Source: Acidobacteria bacterium UBA6911 (GTDB lineage: Bacteria > Acidobacteriota > UBA6911). From it: a stretch of DNA of 9,078 nt. Each line of letters starts with the position of its first letter. Position 1 is the stretch's first letter. The stretch lies in contig DKBB01000245.1 in assembly GCA_002451015.1 (NCBI GenBank), positions 30,778 through 39,855 on the forward strand, read 5' to 3'. The notes below the pieces were generated by a model, which did not search any database, had not been told where the DNA came from, and was given only the letters and a program-made list of their open reading frames with translations. A program made the translations under genes and the position numbers. This document shows, in pieces, positions 1 to 5,513 of this stretch.

Positions 1-98
1 GTTCCTTTCCACTACCCCCATCCCGTGACCGGGGAAAAAGGACGCCATACCACCTGATTTTTACCTGTCCGTGGTTTTAGGTTTGCGAGCAATGCGGG
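1..98. other. Downstream flank of the dapF-like gene, no feature seen
   Basis: These bases lie after the stop of the minus-strand dapF-like gene. A 4-bp CCCG/CGGG dyad near 22-35 is too short, and lacks a T-run in the right direction, to be called a terminator. I see no gene here. Confidence 0.4.
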
Positions 99-932
99 TT
101 AATTCAGGCACTCTTCCCGGAGGACTCCGTCACACACCGCTGCCACAGGACCGGTCATTGTAACGGAGAAATCGTCATCAAAGGAAAGCTTCAGTTTTCC
201 GCCGGGCATGTGAACGGTAATTTCCTTGTCGCAGAAGCCCAGTTTGCGGGCGACGGCCGCAGCGGCACTGCTGCTGCTTCCAGAAGCCAGGGTGTAACCC
301 GCGCCGCGCTCCCAGATCTCAATCCGGATGTTGTTTCGGTCGAGCACCTCGAGAAACTGGACATTGGTGCGGTTGGGAAACCGCTTTTCGACTTCAATAA
401 GCGGTCCCAGTTTTCGAGCCGTTTCAGGTGTAACGGGTTCGCTTGTAACAACGCAGTGCGGATTTCCGACTGTAGCGGCGCAATAAGTTAGATTTTTCCC
501 GCGGATGACCATTTTACAGTTCAGCACATCGCCGATTTCGCCATGAACCGGGATGGCTTCGGCATTGAAGGATACTTTCCCCATGGCTACCCGAACAACG
601 GCACCGTTTTCGAGTACCTGTGCCGTCACGTCCCCTCCGGCGGTACGGATAATAAACGGATCATCTTTGACTTTCCCGGAATCCCACAGGTAACGGGAAA
701 AAATCCGGAGGCCGTTACCGCTCTTTTCCGCTTCACTCCCGTCGGGATTGTAAATCTTCAGTTTGAAGGTATTTTCAACGGTTTCCGGTCCGAAAAGTAT
801 TCCGTCCGAACCGATGCCGAAGTTGCGGTGGCATAGTGTCTTGATTGTATGGATGTCCAGCTCCCGATCGCATTCCTCGGGGTCGATGACGATGTAGTCA
901 TTGCCGAGTCCGTGGTATTTGTGGAATTTCAT
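99..932 (-). CDS. dapF: DapF-fold protein (diaminopimelate epimerase homologue) with both catalytic Cys replaced by Ser
   Basis: DapF interconverts LL- and meso-diaminopimelate with a two-cysteine, cofactor-free acid/base mechanism in the cytoplasm, for lysine and peptidoglycan synthesis. The 277 residues match the usual DapF length and show its motifs in order: GLGNDYIVID (residues 8-17), RNFGIGSDGILF (36-47), YNPDGSEAE (61-69), GNPHC (156-160), NRTN (187-190) and ERGAG (208-212). By family numbering the ligand-contacting Asn157, Asn190, Glu208 and Arg209 are present. The catalytic Cys73 and Cys217 of the H. influenzae enzyme align with Ser71 (in SGNGLR, normally CGNGAR) and Ser217 (in TLASGS, normally TLACGT); the residue after ERGAG is Tyr213 instead of the usual Glu. 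The frame is intact, so this is not a decayed gene. The ATG is preceded by AAGGA 10 nt away (minus strand). It stands alone, divergent from the LysR-type regulator. The fold assignment is secure; epimerase activity is doubtful. Confidence 0.9.
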   Translation of the reverse strand: MKFHKYHGLGNDYIVIDPEECDRELDIHTIKTLCHRNFGIGSDGILFGPETVENTFKLKIYNPDGSEAEKSGNGLRIFSRYLWDSGKVKDDPFIIRTAGGDVTAQVLENGAVVRVAMGKVSFNAEAIPVHGEIGDVLNCKMVIRGKNLTYCAATVGNPHCVVTSEPVTPETARKLGPLIEVEKRFPNRTNVQFLEVLDRNNIRIEIWERGAGYTLASGSSSSAAAAVARKLGFCDKEITVHMPGGKLKLSFDDDFSVTMTGPVAAVCDGVLREECLN

Positions 933-1060
933 GTTACAGGCATCCTTGTGTTATTGGCCGACAGTTGCAATATACTTTATCCCGGTTCTATTTAAGAGAG
1001 CTTTTATCAGTTTCTCGCCCTGTTGTTCCCGCTAATGTGGGCACCCCTGACGATTATCCG

Positions 1061-1076
1061 TCTTTTCCGGAAGAGA
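1061..1076. promoter_or_regulatory. Imperfect 16-bp palindrome, possible operator
   Basis: The sequence TCTTTTCCGGAAGAGA is a dyad with a perfect TTCCGGAA core and matching TCT/AGA ends; one position per arm does not match. It lies about 130 bp upstream of the dapF-like start and 140 bp upstream of the regulator start. It does not fit the T-N11-A rule about its own axis, so the binding protein is not indicated. Confidence 0.3.
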
Positions 1077-1148
1077 GAAAATATCCGCGACGCTTCGTCG
1101 GCATTGAAAGAGGGATCCGGGCGATGCCCTGTCATTGAGTCGGAAAGC

Positions 1149-1178
1149 TTGCCATCGGATCGGGCAACGGTGTATTGT
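1149..1178 (+). promoter_or_regulatory. Candidate sigma70 promoter of the LysR-type gene with an overlapping inverted repeat
   Basis: TTGCCA (1149-1154, five of six consensus bases) and TATTGT (1173-1178, four of six) are 18 bp apart, about 40 bp before the start codon. An inverted repeat TTGCC-N9-GGCAA (1149-1167) covers the -35 and half the spacer, a place where a bound protein would block RNA polymerase. This would fit autorepression by the encoded regulator, which is usual in the family but not shown here. Confidence 0.35.
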
Positions 1179-1216
1179 CTGAAGATATCAAGCGCGCAAT
1201 GGACTCCGGGTGAATC

Positions 1217-2095
1217 ATGGAATTAAGGCATCTTCGATATTTCGTTGCGGTTGCAGAACAACTGCATTTTCGCCACGCCGCCGAGATCATGCATGTGGCG
1301 CAGCCGGCGCTTAGCCAGCAGATCAAGCAACTGGAAGAGGAAATCGGCGTGACGCTTTTCGAACGATCGCGCCACAAGGTCCATCTGACGCCGGCTGGAA
1401 AGGCTTTTTACGAAAATGCCCAGCGCATACTCAAGCAGGCGGATCGAGCGGTGATGAAAGCGCGAAAGGTGGAATTCGGAGATGCCGGGACGATCCGGAT
1501 CGGATTTGTCAGCACGGCAGCAATTCGTGTACTGCCGATTGCCATGAAAAAGCTGCAGAGGCAGGTGCCGCTGGCTGAAGTCGAACTGAATGAGCTGGCC
1601 GCAGGGGAGCAGGTCGACGGACTTTACAGGGAGCAGCTGGACATTGGTTTTGTGCACGCTAAATTGTCCCAGGATGTTTTGAAAACGATGGTTGTTGCCC
1701 GGGATCGCCTCATAGTGGCCGTGCCGGCTTCCTGCAAACTGGCCCGCTGCAGGCGTGTCGACCTCAAAGATCTGGCTTCCTGGACCGCGATCATGCCTGC
1801 CGGCCATTCAAGCTCCGGGTTTTACGAACAGGTGCGCATGGCATACCAGCGGGCCGGCGTGCGGCCGGAACGCGTTCACAATACGCGGCTGCTGCAAACC
1901 GGACTTCTTCTGGTGGCGGCCGGATTGGGAGTTTCACTCGTTCCCGAATCGTTTCATTCCATTCATGTGAAGGGTGTTGTTTATAAGAAGCTGCAGGTCG
2001 AACCGCCCATATCCGAACTGGTGGCTGTTTGGCGCCGGGACAATCCTTCTCCGCTTCTGGGCCGTTTTATAAAAAACCTGCCGGAATTACGCTGA
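1217..2095 (+). CDS. LysR-type transcriptional regulator
   Basis: This is a DNA-binding cytoplasmic regulator of 292 residues, the usual family length. The N-terminal winged helix-turn-helix is textbook: LRYFVAVAEQLHF (6-18), recognition helix around AQPALSQQIKQLEEEIG (28-44), then LFER and LTPAGKAFYENA (57-68). A linker helix rich in Lys/Arg (about 66-90) joins the periplasmic-binding-protein-like effector domain (about 91-292), which begins with GTIRIGFVSTAA and contains LDIGFVH (141-147) and AAGLGVSLVPES (234-245). The HTH resembles the CatM/BenM/CbbR-like branch, whose members often sense aromatic or organic acids or acyl compounds; the ligand here is unknown. The start is favoured by the immediate HTH onset and a weak GGGTGA 3 nt upstream. 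It diverges from the dapF-like gene and precedes caiB, so either or both may be targets. Confidence 0.95.
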   Translation: MELRHLRYFVAVAEQLHFRHAAEIMHVAQPALSQQIKQLEEEIGVTLFERSRHKVHLTPAGKAFYENAQRILKQADRAVMKARKVEFGDAGTIRIGFVSTAAIRVLPIAMKKLQRQVPLAEVELNELAAGEQVDGLYREQLDIGFVHAKLSQDVLKTMVVARDRLIVAVPASCKLARCRRVDLKDLASWTAIMPAGHSSSGFYEQVRMAYQRAGVRPERVHNTRLLQTGLLLVAAGLGVSLVPESFHSIHVKGVVYKKLQVEPPISELVAVWRRDNPSPLLGRFIKNLPELR

Positions 2096-2111
2096 TGTTC
2101 CCATTTGTTTC

Positions 2112-2130
2112 TGATAATTTATTATTATCA
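2112..2130. promoter_or_regulatory. LysR-type T-N11-A palindrome, candidate activator site
   Basis: This is a 7-bp inverted repeat TGATAAT / ATTATCA separated by 5 bp. About its axis, T2115 and A2127 are 11 bp apart, giving the T-N11-A form of LysR-type recognition sites. It begins 17 bp after the regulator stop codon. Its centre is about 66 bp upstream of the start site implied by the promoter candidate at 2150-2180, and LysR-type recognition sites typically centre near -65. AT-rich dyads can occur by chance. Confidence 0.4.
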
Positions 2131-2149
2131 CCGCTAGCTATTCTTAATA

Positions 2150-2180
2150 TTGGACGCGGATTACCGATCCGGGCTATAAA
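2150..2180 (+). promoter_or_regulatory. Weak sigma70 promoter candidate upstream of the CaiB-type gene
   Basis: A good -10 hexamer TATAAA (2175-2180) follows a poor -35 TTGGAC (2150-2155) at a long 19-bp spacing. A weak -35 is what an activator-dependent promoter looks like, in line with the palindrome upstream. It implies a long untranslated leader of roughly 235-240 nt. Low certainty. Confidence 0.3.
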
Positions 2181-2379
2181 ATACCTGCTGGTTTGCAGGA
2201 TGATCTTATCCGAATTCGTGCAGAAATCCATAGGGATCCAACTGAGGAGCCAACGTCCGACAACAATAGCCTGGCGGATGTCAGGGCTGGATTAAGGACA
2301 GAATCAGCATTCGCGAACATACTTCCGAAATGATGCTAAAATATAAGTTTTTGGCATGGAGGCAAACGGGGAATGCACA

Positions 2380-2399
2380 GCCGGAAGCAGGACTCCGGC
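2380..2399 (+). other. Leader hairpin just before the CaiB-type ribosome-binding site
   Basis: The perfect 6-bp stem GCCGGA / TCCGGC has an 8-nt loop and ends 14 nt before the AAGGAG Shine-Dalgarno. It has no following T-run, so it is not a terminator. It might affect translation or mRNA stability, or be incidental. Confidence 0.3.
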
Positions 2400-2429
2400 C
2401 CCTATCAATAGATAAGGAGAATGGGATTC

Positions 2430-3623
2430 ATGGCGAAGGGAGCATTGGAAGGCGTCAGGGTTTTGGATTTTACACAGTATTTGTCCGGACCGCACGGTAC
2501 GAGCGTATTGAGCGAACTGGGGGCCGAGATCATCAAGATAGAAAAGCCGGGAGACGGCGAACCGGAACGGCAGGCTATGCCCAAAACCTCTAAAGGAGAG
2601 TCCTACCAGTTCTTCTCCTACAACCGGGGGAAAAAGAGCGTAACCCTGAATCTCAAGGATCCGAAAGGAGTGGAGATTGCCAAGAAGCTGGCGGCCAAGG
2701 TGGACATCCTCGTGGAAAATTTTGCCCCCGGTGGTATGGATCGGCTTGGATTGAGCTATGAAGAAGTGCGTAAGATCAACCCTCGAATTATCTATGCCTC
2801 AATTTCAGGATTTGGACAAACCGGTCGCCGTCGCAACGACGTGAGCTATGACGTGGTGGCCCAGGCGATGGGCGGGTTGATGAGCGTGACCGGCCAGCCC
2901 GACGGCGAACCGCTGAAGGCGGGCATCTCACTCGGGGACTACATGGGGGGATACAACGGGGTGATCGCCATCCTGGCGGCCCTCTATTACCGGACCGTGA
3001 CGGGTGAGGGGCAGTCCATCGACATCTCTATGCAGGACGGCATCTGGGCGATGGTGTTCCCGGATCGAGCCGATTATTTCGATACACTCGAAGTTCCCAA
3101 AAGATTCGGCAACAAGCTCAGCAGTTCGGCACCATTCGGCGCCTATCACTCCAAGAACGGGTACGTGGTTATCTGCACAATCACAGATCCTCAATGGCAG
3201 AAGGTTCTTCAGGCGATGGGCCGGGAGGACCTGAGCGGCGAGGAACGCTTTGCCACCCGGGAGAACAGAACAAAAAATATGAAAGAAGTGGACGGTGTTG
3301 TGCAGGCATGGTGTCAGGAAAAGACCGTCGAGGATATTTTCGCAATCCTCAAGAAATTCGGAGTTCCCTGTTCTCCGTTACCCACTTTCGACCAGGTTGC
3401 CAGCGATCCCCATCTGCTGGAAAGAGAAATGATCGTTGAAGTGGAACAGCCGGTTTCCGGCAAAGTGAAGCTCTCCGGTTCGGTTTACAAGATGTCCAAG
3501 ACACCGGGCGACCGACGCAAGCGCGTTCCCGATGCAGGTGAGCACAACGAAGAAATCTACCGCGGGCTTCTGGGGATCGGAGAAGAGGAAATGAAGAAGC
3601 TCAAGGAAGGGAGCGTCATCTGA
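2430..3623 (+). CDS. CaiB/BaiF (class III) CoA-transferase family protein
   Basis: Class III CoA-transferases move CoA between organic acids through a mixed-anhydride/thioester intermediate on a conserved Asp; known members act on formyl/oxalate, carnitine, benzylsuccinate, bile acids and others. Visible here are the family start ALEGVRVLDFTQYLSGP, the LGAEIIKIEKPGDG motif, SYNRGKKSVTLNL, DILVENFAPG, IIYASISGFGQTG and AQAMGGLMSVTG. GISLGDYMGG follows, with the Asp corresponding to the catalytic Asp169 of formyl-CoA transferase (residue 170 from the start used here). Length, 397 residues, is normal. ATG at 2430 (MAKGALEG) is preferred because AAGGAG lies 10 nt upstream; an in-frame ATG at 2421 would leave only 1 nt to the Shine-Dalgarno. 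It appears monocistronic, with 247 bp before the next gene. Substrate unknown; the general class is secure. Confidence 0.95.
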   Translation: MAKGALEGVRVLDFTQYLSGPHGTSVLSELGAEIIKIEKPGDGEPERQAMPKTSKGESYQFFSYNRGKKSVTLNLKDPKGVEIAKKLAAKVDILVENFAPGGMDRLGLSYEEVRKINPRIIYASISGFGQTGRRRNDVSYDVVAQAMGGLMSVTGQPDGEPLKAGISLGDYMGGYNGVIAILAALYYRTVTGEGQSIDISMQDGIWAMVFPDRADYFDTLEVPKRFGNKLSSSAPFGAYHSKNGYVVICTITDPQWQKVLQAMGREDLSGEERFATRENRTKNMKEVDGVVQAWCQEKTVEDIFAILKKFGVPCSPLPTFDQVASDPHLLEREMIVEVEQPVSGKVKLSGSVYKMSKTPGDRRKRVPDAGEHNEEIYRGLLGIGEEEMKKLKEGSVI

Positions 3624-3693
3624 TCGTATTCATGCTTCGGAGACAAATCAGGCTTTAGCGGACCGGTTTGACGCCTTCGGGGCAGCGTGATTG

Positions 3694-3722
3694 TTGACAG
3701 GGAACAAGGATGGCAACATGAT
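3694..3722 (+). promoter_or_regulatory. Sigma70 promoter of the nitroreductase operon
   Basis: A perfect -35 hexamer TTGACA (3694-3699), an optimal 17-bp spacer and CATGAT (3717-3722, four of six -10 bases) make this the best promoter match in the window. Transcription would start near 3729, leaving a leader of about 140 nt before the ATG at 3871. Confidence 0.5.
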
Positions 3723-3737
3723 TGTTTTCAGGTTGCC
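3712..3737. promoter_or_regulatory. Operator-like inverted repeat over the nitroreductase promoter
   Basis: Half-sites GGCAAC (3712-3717) and GTTGCC (3732-3737) are separated by 14 bp. Inside, after one mismatched pair, TGA (3719-3721) and TCA (3728-3730) continue the dyad. The element covers the -10 hexamer and the expected start site, where a repressor would block initiation. As RNA it could also form a hairpin, but no T-run follows, so terminator function is unlikely. Confidence 0.42.
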
Positions 3738-3870
3738 GGGATCTGTAATTTGTTCTAGAAAATAGGGTTCTGTCAGTTGTTCCGAGTGCGGGCACGCCCT
3801 GCACGAGGTTACGGATTCTTACGGCAGAACCGGCACTTAATTATTTTTTCAAGCTTGGAGGTAAATCCAT

Positions 3871-4539
3871 ATGACGGGCCAAGAATTTCTGGATGTACTC
3901 ACATCGAGAAAGAGCATCCGAAGATACAAACCGGATCCAGTTCCGGATGAGATGATTGACATGATCCTGGAGGCCGCCCGATGGGCGCCTACCGGTGAGA
4001 ATTATCAACCGTGGAAATTCATCGTTATCCGCGACCAAGAAACCAGAAACAAGATCGGTGATCTCTCCAAGCAGGGGAGCGGATCCCGTATGACCTCCTG
4101 GTACTGCCTCAATGAGCTGCAGCAGAGATTTGAAGGGATCGAAGATCCTGAAAAGCGGGCAGGCGTCCTGGAATTCATGTACTCCGGCAGAGTGTCGGAA
4201 TTCTGCAAACAGGCGCCGGTGATTTTCGCCGTAATCGGAGATCTGCGCATTGGAAGCGTCGACGTTCCCTATGATCTTTGCGCGGCTATGGAGAATATGA
4301 TCCTTCAGGCCCATGCCATGGGACTGGGATCCTGCTGGGTTTATGGCCCGGTGGCCAGCACCAGGGATGCCATCCGGTTCAAAAAGATCCTGGACATTCC
4401 GACGGGCTTTGGTGATTTCAAAGTGCTTTCCTACCTTGCAGTCGGATGGCCTAAGGAACAGCGTAAGCATCCGAGGCCGAAACTGCCGCTTAAGGAAATG
4501 GTGTACTGGGAAAAATTTGGAAATAAGGAGAGGCCCTAA
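3871..4539 (+). CDS. Nitroreductase-family FMN-dependent oxidoreductase
   Basis: Nitroreductase-fold enzymes are dimeric flavoproteins that use NAD(P)H or another donor to reduce nitro groups, quinones, enones or other acceptors. The 222 residues show the N-terminal FMN-phosphate motif SRKSIRRYKPDPVP (12-25), then EAARWAPTGENYQPWKFIVIRD (34-55), and the C-terminal half with AAMENMILQAHAMGLGSCWV (138-157), the usual flavin/dimer-interface helix and loop. A longer than usual insert (about 65-112, with WYCLNELQQRFEG) lies where substrate specificity is set in this family. TTGGAGG sits 9 nt before the ATG, and no upstream in-frame start is better. The stop overlaps the next start (TAATG), so the two proteins are probably made together and may act together. 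The physiological substrate is unknown; 'nitroreductase' is a fold name here. Confidence 0.93.
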   Translation: MTGQEFLDVLTSRKSIRRYKPDPVPDEMIDMILEAARWAPTGENYQPWKFIVIRDQETRNKIGDLSKQGSGSRMTSWYCLNELQQRFEGIEDPEKRAGVLEFMYSGRVSEFCKQAPVIFAVIGDLRIGSVDVPYDLCAAMENMILQAHAMGLGSCWVYGPVASTRDAIRFKKILDIPTGFGDFKVLSYLAVGWPKEQRKHPRPKLPLKEMVYWEKFGNKERP

Positions 4540-5093
4540 TGGATAAGATAAAATATTGCAACGAGGTGCTCGCACGGGTTGAGGAACTCATGTACCAGGA
4601 ACTCTCCGGCATGGCCTACTGGAAGTGTGAGTTTGTGGGCGTCGACTTCATCCGGTCTCACAAGATTGAAGGAGCGTCCGTGCCTGAAATAGTCGAAAGC
4701 TGCGCCAAGGTGATGAAGGAAGAGGGCATGGTTGAAGACGTTAAGTACAAAACGGGCGGCGATGGAGTCATGCTCAAGCTGACGGTAAAGGGTTGCATGC
4801 ATCATGGCAAGGAAGCCCATGTCAAGGCGGAAGGCGTTAGGCCCTACATCTGCCCGATCGCCAATATGGTTCTGGACCAGATTCACGAAAAGCTGAAATA
4901 CACAACCAGCTATCTGACCAAGATTGCCATTGACGATGAGAAGAATCGGTGCCTGCTGTATATGGCCCTGTATGAAACCGGCGACATGATCGGTCACGTG
5001 ACGGATTGGCTTAAGGACGACGAGGACAGGGAGTGGCTCGAGAGTCAGGGTTCACAGATCCTTGCCGCAGCCGACAGGAAGAAGAAGGAATAA
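4539..5093 (+). CDS. Uncharacterised 184-residue protein with a Cys/His cluster, coupled to the nitroreductase
   Basis: I do not recognise the family. It is a soluble, acidic-basic mixed protein with no signal peptide or membrane segment. An N-terminal helical part (about 1-63) is followed by a beta-looking stretch VEDVKYKTGGDGVMLKLTV (65-83). Next comes the striking segment with Cys86, His88, His89, His94 and Cys105 (GCMHHGKEAH, then PYICPIANM), and then helices, one with the Cys138 region and GDMIGHVTDW (148-157). The C-terminus is charged and ends in KKKE. The Cys/His spacing could bind a metal or cluster, or could be the Cys-containing part of a small ligand-binding domain of the V4R or ATC-hydrolase kind; neither is demonstrated. 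The ATG overlaps the nitroreductase stop by one base, and AAGGAG lies 9 nt upstream, indicating translational coupling and a shared job. Confidence 0.83.
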   Translation: MDKIKYCNEVLARVEELMYQELSGMAYWKCEFVGVDFIRSHKIEGASVPEIVESCAKVMKEEGMVEDVKYKTGGDGVMLKLTVKGCMHHGKEAHVKAEGVRPYICPIANMVLDQIHEKLKYTTSYLTKIAIDDEKNRCLLYMALYETGDMIGHVTDWLKDDEDREWLESQGSQILAAADRKKKE

Positions 5094-5128
5094 CCGTGTG
5101 TTCCCTATGGGAATCCTGATTTCTAATC

Positions 5129-5170
5129 GAAGCCGTGCAACAAGCTTTTTAAACGCTATTGCGCGGCTTC
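5129..5170 (+). terminator. Stem-loop behind the nitroreductase operon, probable terminator or 3'-end stabiliser
   Basis: GAAGCCGTGCAA (5129-5140) pairs with TTGCGCGGCTTC (5159-5170): 12 bp with one G-U pair, and an 18-nt loop that can form a further AGC/GCT stem. It begins 36 nt after the stop codon of the 184-residue protein. The sequence after the stem (TCTATTTCCCC) is only moderately T-rich, so it may mark a processed or Rho-assisted end rather than a strong intrinsic terminator. Confidence 0.5.
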
Positions 5171-5263
5171 TCTATTTCCCCTCCATTATATTTACGGGAA
5201 AAAGCCAGAACGCTCCAACCTATCGCTGGTAATGAACGGCAATCCGGGTTTTGAGGCAGAGGC

Positions 5264-5285
5264 TCCCATGGCTTTTTCCTTGGGA
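5264..5285 (+). other. Stem-loop sharing two bases with the next hairpin
   Basis: TCCCA (5264-5268) pairs with TGGGA (5281-5285), and after one T-T mismatch GG (5270-5271) pairs with CC (5278-5279) around a T-rich six-base loop. Its right arm shares bases 5284-5285 with the left arm of the following hairpin, so the two compete only at their junction. Confidence 0.35.
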
Positions 5286-5315
5286 AGAAGCTCCGACCTA
5301 AGGTCGGGTTTCTTC
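5284..5315 (+). terminator. Terminator-like hairpin upstream of the CoA-transferase operon
   Basis: CCGACC (5293-5298) and GGTCGG (5302-5307) form a perfect stem with a three-base TAA loop, directly followed by GTTTCTT, the look of an intrinsic terminator. The stem can also extend: with one bulged C (5291), GAAGAAG (5284-5290) pairs with TTTCTTC (5309-5315), giving about 14 bp including two G-U pairs. It may be a second terminator for the upstream operon or an attenuator in the leader of the downstream one. Confidence 0.45.
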
Positions 5316-5513
5316 ACTGCCCGCCAGACCTTTCTAAATCCTGTTTATCGAACAGGTGCATGCCCGCCGGAATAACTGTTCAGGAAGACAATCGGAATGA
5401 GCGGAATTAACCTGTCGACTTGCGCATGGAAGGTTGATGGCGTAGTCTGTTTTTTCCCCGTCAGTGGGGATGGATCCAGCGCCGGATAAAATTAATGTTG
5501 CCGGGAGTAATTC

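Larger units (their letters stand above)
933..1216. other. Divergent intergenic control region between the dapF-like gene and the LysR-type regulator
   Basis: No convincing gene lies in these 284 bp. On the minus strand a TATATT -10-like hexamer sits at 974-969, upstream of the dapF-like gene, without a good -35, as is common for activator-dependent promoters. On the plus strand a weak promoter candidate lies at 1149-1178. Two dyads are visible: an imperfect 16-bp palindrome centred on TTCCGGAA (1061-1076) and TTGCC-N9-GGCAA (1149-1167). There is also a small hairpin CGACG-ctt-CGTCG at 1088-1100. LysR-type regulators commonly control a divergent gene from such a region; that this one does is inference. 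Confidence 0.55.
2096..2420. other. 325-bp intergenic region upstream of the CaiB-type gene
   Basis: No supported gene. In order it holds an AT-rich stretch with a T-N11-A palindrome (2112-2130), a promoter candidate (2150-2180), a small dyad CCTGC-N6-GCAGG (2184-2199), about 170 bp with nothing recognisable, a hairpin GCCGGA-N8-TCCGGC (2380-2399), and the Shine-Dalgarno AAGGAG (2414-2419) of the CoA-transferase gene. There is no GC-rich stem with a T-run behind the regulator gene, so no intrinsic terminator is evident. Confidence 0.55.
5094..5513. other. 420-bp gene-free region with several hairpins before the CoA-transferase operon
   Basis: No coding region looks real here. It contains a 12-bp-stem hairpin just after the nitroreductase operon (5129-5170) and two adjoining stem-loops sharing two bases (5264-5285 and 5284-5315). 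Smaller stems follow: CCTGTT-N5-AACAGG (5340-5356) and TCCCC-N6-GGGGA (5455-5470, preceded by six T). There is a -10-like TAAAAT (5487-5492) with no credible -35. The gctA Shine-Dalgarno GGGAG lies 7 nt before the ATG. I recognise no known riboswitch class. Confidence 0.5.

Noticed and set aside
99..932. The idea that the serine positions in the DapF homologue reflect a frameshift or pseudogene
   Set aside because: The frame is open through the full family length, with all other motifs in register on both sides of each serine.
1023..1226. A 67-codon open frame on the plus strand in the divergent intergenic region
   Set aside because: No recognisable protein features and no clear Shine-Dalgarno, and it overlaps the regulator start and candidate promoter elements; likely a chance frame.
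2029..2295. An 88-codon open frame running from the end of the regulator gene into the intergenic region
   Set aside because: It overlaps the regulator in another frame, looks random in composition and covers the palindrome and promoter candidates.
3711..3725. A sigma54-like match, TGGCAA-N5-TTGTT
   Set aside because: The -12 element has GT instead of the nearly invariant GC, and the sigma70 promoter plus palindrome explain the same bases better.
3841..4575. A long (244-codon) open frame opposite the nitroreductase gene
   Set aside because: The plus strand encodes a clear nitroreductase with family motifs; the opposite reading has no coherent features.
5318..5368. Direct repeat TGCCCGCC (5318-5325 and 5361-5368)
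   Set aside because: Only 8 bp and two copies, with no regular spacing to other elements; expected by chance.
5455..5470. TCCCC-N6-GGGGA next to six T as an intrinsic terminator
   Set aside because: The T-run precedes the stem on the plus strand, and reads as A after the stem on the minus strand, so it fits a terminator in neither direction.
3732..5506. Shared decamer GTTGCCGGGA at 3732-3741 and 5497-5506, both upstream of operons
   Set aside because: Ten-base matches are common in 9 kb, and the second copy overlaps the gctA Shine-Dalgarno and has no partner half-site.
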